Made by a program: the position numbers and the translations under genes
Shown here: in pieces, positions 20,678 through 24,909 of the stretch
Layout: each line of letters begins with the position of its first letter
Position numbering within the stretch: position 1 is the first letter of the stretch
Source of the DNA: JAYWDA01 sp043779185
GTDB lineage: Bacteria; Bdellovibrionota; Bdellovibrionia; Bdellovibrionales; Bdellovibrionaceae
Direction of reading: 5' to 3'
Assembly: GCA_043779185.1 (NCBI GenBank)
Contig: JAYWEQ010000039.1
Location: 1-24,909 of the forward strand
Length of the DNA stretch: 24,909 nt
The notes under the pieces: generated by a model
Told to the model about the DNA's origin: nothing
What the model saw: the letters and a program-made list of their open reading frames with translations, nothing else
The model's database searches: none

Positions 20678-21940
20678 ATGAATCCTGAATCTACGAATCG
20701 ACTTCTGCAAGTCCGACGGGCCTCTCGGAGTTTGCGACAAAGTCCACTGGCCAGCCGAAATTTGGTGCTTGAGAATTTGATTTCGATGCTATCGACTCAG
20801 GCTCCGCAGATCCTGGCGGCCAACGAAAAAGATTTGCAGAAATTAGACACGAAGTCCACGAAGGCCACCGAGGCCTTCCGAGATCGGTTGACGCTCACAC
20901 TCCCGCGGCTTGAACAAATGCAGCAAAGTCTTCGGGAAGTCATAGCCCTTCCTGATCCGTTGGGGGAAACTCAGGAACCTAAACATCTTGCCAATGGGAT
21001 TTTACTTAAACAAGTTCGCTCCCCGTTGGGAGTTATTTTAATGATTTTTGAAGCGCGACCCAATGTGATTACGGAAGCTTTTTCATTAGCTTTAAAGTCA
21101 GGCAATGCGTTGATTCTTCGCGGTGGCTCAGAGTCCTTGGAAACAAGCCAAGTGATTTATTCAATCATTGAACAGGCCTTAGAAAACGCTTCGCTCGATA
21201 AAAATATTTTTTGGGGCATCACTGATCCCAGTCGGGATTTGGTGCAAGCCTTAATGAAGCAAAATACTATGATCGATGTGCTGGTCCCTCGCGGCGGTGA
21301 CAGTTTAATTAAATATGTCACTGAAAACGCCACCATCCCCGTGATCAAAAATGATCGCGGCTTATGTCATGTTTATGTTCACGACGATGCTGACTTTGAA
21401 ATGGCTTCAAATATCATCGTCAATGCAAAAACTCAGCGGCCCGGGGTTTGTAATTCTATCGAAACGCTTTTGATTCATGAAAAAAATATTTCTTATTTGC
21501 CACAAATTTATGACCGCCTTGAAAAATTTAAAGTCGAATGGTTTTGCTGCCCACAAACTTTAAAAGTTTTAAATGGAAAAAAATGGGCTCACGCCGCCAC
21601 GGCGGAAAGTTTTGATACGGAGTACTTGGATTTTAAAATCAATTGCCGCGTGGTCCGATCTTTAGAAGACGCCTTAGATCATATCGAAAAACATGGCTCC
21701 CGCCATTCTGAATGCATCGTCACGGCCTCTGAAAAAAGCGCTCGTCTTTTTCAAAATTCAATTGATGCCGCTGTTGTCTACTGGAATGCGTCCACCCGTT
21801 TTACAGATGGTTTTGAATTCGGCTTGGGGGGTGAGCTTGGCATCAGCACGCAGAAGCTGCATGTCCGCGGACCCGTTGGCTTAAAAGAACTGACGTCTTT
21901 ACGCTGGATCGCTGACGGCACAGGGCAAGTGCGAAGCTAA
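20678..21940 (+). CDS. proA: Glutamate-5-semialdehyde dehydrogenase (gamma-glutamyl phosphate reductase)
   Basis: Second step of proline synthesis: NADPH-dependent reduction of glutamyl phosphate to the semialdehyde. The 420-aa protein has the ProA pattern: LGVILMIFEARPNVITEAFSLALKSGNALILRGGSE (117-152), VPRGGDSLI, and catalytic C258 in QRPGVCNSIETLL. The C-terminal block ASTRFTDGFEFGLGGELGISTQKLHVRGPVGL is complete. An in-frame GTG at 20666 exists, but GTGGAG followed by seven bases points to ATG 20678. It directly follows proB. It ends five bases before the dbpA stop on the other strand, with no room for a separate terminator. Confidence 0.97.
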   Translation: MNPESTNRLLQVRRASRSLRQSPLASRNLVLENLISMLSTQAPQILAANEKDLQKLDTKSTKATEAFRDRLTLTLPRLEQMQQSLREVIALPDPLGETQEPKHLANGILLKQVRSPLGVILMIFEARPNVITEAFSLALKSGNALILRGGSESLETSQVIYSIIEQALENASLDKNIFWGITDPSRDLVQALMKQNTMIDVLVPRGGDSLIKYVTENATIPVIKNDRGLCHVYVHDDADFEMASNIIVNAKTQRPGVCNSIETLLIHEKNISYLPQIYDRLEKFKVEWFCCPQTLKVLNGKKWAHAATAESFDTEYLDFKINCRVVRSLEDALDHIEKHGSRHSECIVTASEKSARLFQNSIDAAVVYWNASTRFTDGFEFGLGGELGISTQKLHVRGPVGLKELTSLRWIADGTGQVRS

Positions 21941-21945
21941 TTTTA

Positions 21946-23352
21946 TTATTTGATCAGGCGCACGTGAAATTTTAAGCCTTTAATTCGCCCGTCCCTTAGA
22001 CTTTGCATGGCAATGGACGCTAAGTGCGACGAAACAGCCACGTAAGAAATACGGTCATGAATTTCAATCTTACCAATGTCGGACCCCTTCAGCCCACCCG
22101 CTTCGCCGGTCAGGGCCCCTAAAATATCACCGGGGCGCAGTTTATCTTTTCGACCTCCACCGATCGATAAAGTCTGCATTTCGGCCTCACGCAAAGTCGA
22201 ACTTTTTCCAATCCCTTCTTGATTTTTAAATCCTAAGGTTTTGTATTCGAACTTGGCGCCGGTGAATTCTTCAATCTCACGCAGCCTTGGGGTTTCATCT
22301 TCACTGATGAGGGAAACGGCTGTGCCTGTCTGACCGGCCCGTCCGGTGCGACCAATGCGATGAACATAAATATCTGCTTGATGAGGAAGCTCAAAATTGA
22401 TCACTAAATCCAAGTCTTTGATATCCAAACCCCGCGCCGCTACATCCGTCGCAATTAGAACTCGGGTGCTGCCATTTCTAAAAAGAGCCATCACCTTATC
22501 GCGATCGACTTGTTCAAGATCACCGTGCAAACAATCAGAACTTAAACCTTGTTCGGCCAAAGTTTCAGCCAGCTCTGCGACGGAAGCTTTGCGGTTGCAA
22601 AAGACAATGGCTGATTTGGGATTGTGCTGTTGCAAAACGCGAATCAAAGTTCCGACTTTATTTTCTGGATCGGATGCATAGGCAATTTGCTGGATGCTAG
22701 GAATGGACTCTGGCGCCTCTTCAATTTTTATTTTGACCGGATTGATTTGATATTTTTTTGTTAAATTCGCAATCGAATGAGGAAAAGTCGCCGAAAAGAA
22801 AATCGTTTGTCTTGTTCCCGGCACTTCACGAATGATCGCATCGATATCTTCTTCAAAGCCCATATCTAACATCGTGTCGGCTTCATCCAATACCAAAGTA
22901 TGAACGCGACTGAAATCAATTCGATTTCGGCTGATCACATCAAGGACTCGGCCAGGAGTTCCCACAACAATATGCACACCCTTATGAAGAGCATCTAATT
23001 GGGGCCTGAGTGGCAAGCCTCCTGAAAGAATTAAAACTTGTAGGCTGGTGTGACGACGACCCAATTTCCTGATTTCACGAGCCACCTGCGTGCAAAGCTC
23101 GCGGGTCGGGCACAGAATTAAGGCTTGCAGATCTCGGTAGCGATGATGAGTGGTGGTTTTTTGCAAGATCGGCAACGCAAAGGCAGCGGTTTTTCCACTG
23201 CCTGTTTTTGATTGGCCAATCAAATCTTTTCCTAGCAAAAGGGGCGGAATGCTTTCAGCTTGAATCGGCGTCATCTGATCAAAACCAAGTTCTTTGATAA
23301 TGGCCAGCAAATCAGGCGATAAAGCTAAGGACGAAAAATCGGTGGTTTTCAC
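21946..23352 (-). CDS. dbpA: DEAD-box RNA helicase DbpA
   Basis: DbpA is an ATP-dependent RNA helicase that acts on 23S rRNA hairpin 92 during large-subunit assembly. The 468-aa protein has all helicase motifs: the Q motif region GFDQMTPIQ, Walker A SKTGSGKT (48-55), PTREL, GG, TPGRVLD, DEAD (156-159), SAT (187-189), ARGLD and HRIGRTGRAG (331-340). The C-terminal part (about 394-468: TLSIGGGRKDKLRPGDILGAL, then GKIEIHDRISYVAV) is the DbpA RNA-binding domain, which separates it from other DEAD-box proteins. It converges on proA. The 113 bases upstream, before the HNH gene end, hold its promoter, but no strong boxes were seen. Confidence 0.96.
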   Translation of the reverse strand: MKTTDFSSLALSPDLLAIIKELGFDQMTPIQAESIPPLLLGKDLIGQSKTGSGKTAAFALPILQKTTTHHRYRDLQALILCPTRELCTQVAREIRKLGRRHTSLQVLILSGGLPLRPQLDALHKGVHIVVGTPGRVLDVISRNRIDFSRVHTLVLDEADTMLDMGFEEDIDAIIREVPGTRQTIFFSATFPHSIANLTKKYQINPVKIKIEEAPESIPSIQQIAYASDPENKVGTLIRVLQQHNPKSAIVFCNRKASVAELAETLAEQGLSSDCLHGDLEQVDRDKVMALFRNGSTRVLIATDVAARGLDIKDLDLVINFELPHQADIYVHRIGRTGRAGQTGTAVSLISEDETPRLREIEEFTGAKFEYKTLGFKNQEGIGKSSTLREAEMQTLSIGGGRKDKLRPGDILGALTGEAGGLKGSDIGKIEIHDRISYVAVSSHLASIAMQSLRDGRIKGLKFHVRLIK

Positions 23353-23465
23353 ATGCCTTTAATACTCTTTGGGCGAAACCTTTGCAAGGGCGCTGTCATT
23401 GATGAAGACATTCTTACATGGACATTTTTTAAAGTCCCTGGGCCGCCGATGGGCAAGGCGATTAA

Positions 23466-24458
23466 TTAGCTTTGAGCGTCCCAATGCAACCCTAACTGCC
23501 TGGCGGCAAATATATTGTGGGTCCGGCACAGCAAACGCAAGTTTTCAGCCGAAGTTGTTCCTCCCCAAGCCACCGGTGTCACATGATCAATCTGAATTTG
23601 AAACTCAGATCCGCAGCGACTACCATCAGGGTTTTGGTATTGGCAGCAGCCTTTTGCTTCCAAGTAAAGTTTCCTTTTCAGATGCACTGGAATATGAGGG
23701 CGCTTTTTATTTGCAGGCATTGCTTTTTTGAACTCCGTAGCGGCTTCACTTTGACTTTTGATCGGATTTTTAATCTGAACTGAATGAACTGGCTTCCCCA
23801 GTTTTGAATGGTTAAATTTACTAGCCAGCACAGAAATAACTTCAGCCAAGGATCCGGTGTGAGCAATATGGGACAGCAAGCTTTTTGCTTTCTTAAGCTC
23901 TTCAAATTGTTCTTTGGTGAAAGTGATTTCAAGGCGGACGGATTCATCTTTTTGGGGGCGCACAATTTCTTGGATTTTCAAAGGCAGATCAAATTCTTTG
24001 GCTAGAACTTGCCTAGATTCAAAGCGATTGCAGTTTTCAAGTTTTTCTAAGATTTCTTGAGTTTTGACTTCAGAAACAAGCTCGCCTTTCTTGGCTTCTG
24101 ATTCAAGGCACTTTTGCAGTAAGACCGCTTGCGATAAATTAAGGGTTCCTGCTTTTAGCCTTTCTGCGACGTCGGGAACTTTTCTTAAAAGCTTTGCTGC
24201 ATCAATTCGGCGTAAAGCCGAAGGCTCAGAGTAGCCATATTTTTTAGTCATCATTGTATACATGCTATCAAAGCCCATATCGGCATACAGTTTACGATCC
24301 ATGATTTCTAAAACATGTGTTAAAACTAGATGCATTATTTTGCGTTCAGTTTGAACTAAAGTTTCAGTTCTAAAAAGAAGCTCGTCGTTTGAAATATATT
24401 TTAGGTTTATATTTTCGTTCGTCCATTTTGATTCTAATTTAATTAAAGTTGATTGCAT
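23466..24458 (-). CDS. HNH endonuclease-domain protein with long helical N-terminus
   Basis: The 330-aa protein has a helical N-terminal part (about 20-215), which includes YGYSEPSALRRIDAAKLLRKVPDV and a charged coiled stretch, and an HNH nuclease domain at 265-320. The domain has C271/C272 and C282, then DHVTPVAWGG with H292, N306 in AENLRLLC, and C311 with THN (H314). All metal and catalytic positions are present. Similar proteins with a DUF222-like front and HNH tail are multicopy in actinobacteria and in Bdellovibrio-like genomes, and their role is not settled. AAGGAG before the ATG fixes the start. A 59-aa ORF starts divergently 36 bases away, so the promoter of this gene must lie within that ORF. 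Confidence 0.9.
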   Translation of the reverse strand: MQSTLIKLESKWTNENINLKYISNDELLFRTETLVQTERKIMHLVLTHVLEIMDRKLYADMGFDSMYTMMTKKYGYSEPSALRRIDAAKLLRKVPDVAERLKAGTLNLSQAVLLQKCLESEAKKGELVSEVKTQEILEKLENCNRFESRQVLAKEFDLPLKIQEIVRPQKDESVRLEITFTKEQFEELKKAKSLLSHIAHTGSLAEVISVLASKFNHSKLGKPVHSVQIKNPIKSQSEAATEFKKAMPANKKRPHIPVHLKRKLYLEAKGCCQYQNPDGSRCGSEFQIQIDHVTPVAWGGTTSAENLRLLCRTHNIFAARQLGLHWDAQS

Positions 24459-24494
24459 CTAAGTCTCCTTTTGAAAAGCTAAAAGGAACATACC

Positions 24495-24674
24495 ATGGAA
24501 TTTTCAAGGACAATTTTAGGCTTTTTCTTTCTGATTTCACAATTACAAAGCCTAAAAATTGACCGTGCAGTATCGCAGCAAATCGCTTCTAATAAGCTAA
24601 AAGAAAATAAACATCATCGGGATCAAGTGTTTTATTATCTTCAAACAGAATCCAGATTAGGAAACCAAAAATGA
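24495..24674 (+). CDS. Candidate small protein, 59 aa, divergent from the HNH gene
   Basis: ATG 24495 is preceded by AAAAGGAA at a good spacing and opens a frame to TGA at 24672-24674. The product begins MEFSRTILGFFFLISQLQSL, a short hydrophobic run that looks like a weak signal or membrane anchor. A polar tail rich in Gln, Asn, Lys and His follows (VSQQIASNKLKENKHHRDQ). No family is recognised. An 11-bp inverted repeat lies within its first third and the HNH promoter must overlap it, so selection on that DNA could have produced the frame by chance. The ribosome site is the main support. Confidence 0.4.
   Translation: MEFSRTILGFFFLISQLQSLKIDRAVSQQIASNKLKENKHHRDQVFYYLQTESRLGNQK
24514..24557. 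repeat. Perfect 11-bp inverted repeat upstream of the HNH gene
   Basis: TTTTAGGCTTT (24514-24524) and AAAGCCTAAAA (24547-24557) are exact reverse complements around a 22-base loop. The pair lies 56-99 bases upstream of the HNH start and inside the candidate 59-aa ORF. It could be an operator, an mRNA hairpin or the edge of a lost element. Confidence 0.5.
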
Positions 24675-24855
24675 CCAGCAAGAAGTATTTTTAAAAAACT
24701 ATAATATTTTAATTCAATAACGCAGTCAATAACCGCTGCGGAGCTAGGAACAACCACTTCTGTGTTTCGAGTCCTGCCTTGGGCCCCGTTTTTAGGACCA
24801 ATATTTTTTTCCGATCTGCAAGTTTGCTAAACTCAGGATAAATCCACCGGCCCCA
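24675..24855. other. Intergenic stretch with no supported gene
   Basis: No frame with a ribosome site was found on either strand. GTCCT and AGGAC flank an 18-base loop near 24767-24795. A reverse-strand frame reading FDIGAGGFILSLANLQIGK has no start codon and may be chance or a gene remnant. Confidence 0.4.
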
Positions 24856-24909
24856 ATGTCAAAGTTTTCGACAATCAGAAATATTTTTCAAAAACCTTTT
24901 TTATCCCGG
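24856..24909 (+). CDS. Possible gene start running off the right edge
   Basis: ATG 24856 opens a frame of 18 codons that is still open at the window end (MSKFSTIRNIFQKPFLSR). The mixed basic and hydrophobic start would fit a membrane or exported protein. The only purine-rich site (AGGA near 24836) is too far away, so support is weak. Confidence 0.25.
   Translation, partial: MSKFSTIRNIFQKPFLSR

Noticed and set aside
21929..21963. GTGCG and CGCAC as a shared proA/dbpA terminator hairpin
   Set aside because: Only five pairs around a 25-base loop, and no T-run directly after it on either strand.
24760..24790. Stretch resembling a tRNA T-loop and 3' acceptor (TTCGAGTCCTGCCTTGGGC)
   Set aside because: The T-stem 5' side does not pair, there is no CCA, and no matching 5' half or anticodon arm lies upstream. 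A tRNA remnant or attachment-site scar is possible but unsupported.

Overview
The window reads like chromosomal DNA of a Gram-negative, AT-leaning, delta-proteobacterium-like organism. The best guess is a member of the Bdellovibrionota (Bdellovibrio or Pseudobdellovibrio type). The grounds are gene content and style: outer-membrane barrels with a C-terminal Phe, a lipobox protein, a class III-type PPK2, a large hybrid histidine kinase, a diguanylate cyclase, and an HNH endonuclease with a long helical N-terminus. This is inference, not a database match. There is no rRNA, intact tRNA, insertion sequence, phage block or CRISPR array.

Layout. (1) 1-3186: a divergent 57-aa hydrophilic small protein, then a forward pair, a polyphosphate kinase 2 and an OPT-family oligopeptide transporter, closed by a hairpin terminator that works on both strands. 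(2) 3190-8190: eight closely packed reverse-strand genes. In transcription order they are an orphan HigA-type antitoxin, a parvulin prolyl isomerase that appears to start at CTG, an outer-membrane barrel, OxyR, an ankyrin-repeat protein, KatA catalase, an unreported 37-aa membrane peptide, and the Ohr peroxidase. A strong OxyR-type site lies between oxyR and the ankyrin gene, so the second half is a self-contained peroxide-defence cluster. (3) 8205-11173: a candidate 29-codon leader ORF, an ABC-F ATPase and a GGDEF diguanylate cyclase. (4) 11184-13345: a repeat-rich promoter region, then two overlapping secreted genes, a stand-alone Rhs N-terminal-type protein and a subtilisin-like protease without a propeptide. 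(5) 13347-19737: mostly reverse-strand envelope and regulatory genes (hybrid kinase, small membrane protein, lipoprotein, LamB-like porin, DTW-domain tRNA modification enzyme, cold-shock protein) with one forward methyltransferase. (6) 19841-24909: proB-proA (proline synthesis), DbpA RNA helicase, an HNH endonuclease, a divergent 59-aa small ORF, and a possible gene start at the right edge.

Most of the window is ordinary housekeeping and stress physiology. The less ordinary parts are the small genes and couplings: the 37-aa peptide behind katA, the CTG-started parvulin coupled to an orphan antitoxin, the leader ORF before the ABC-F gene, and the Rhs-N/subtilase pair. All calls come from reading the sequence. 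No similarity search, structure prediction or transcript data were available.
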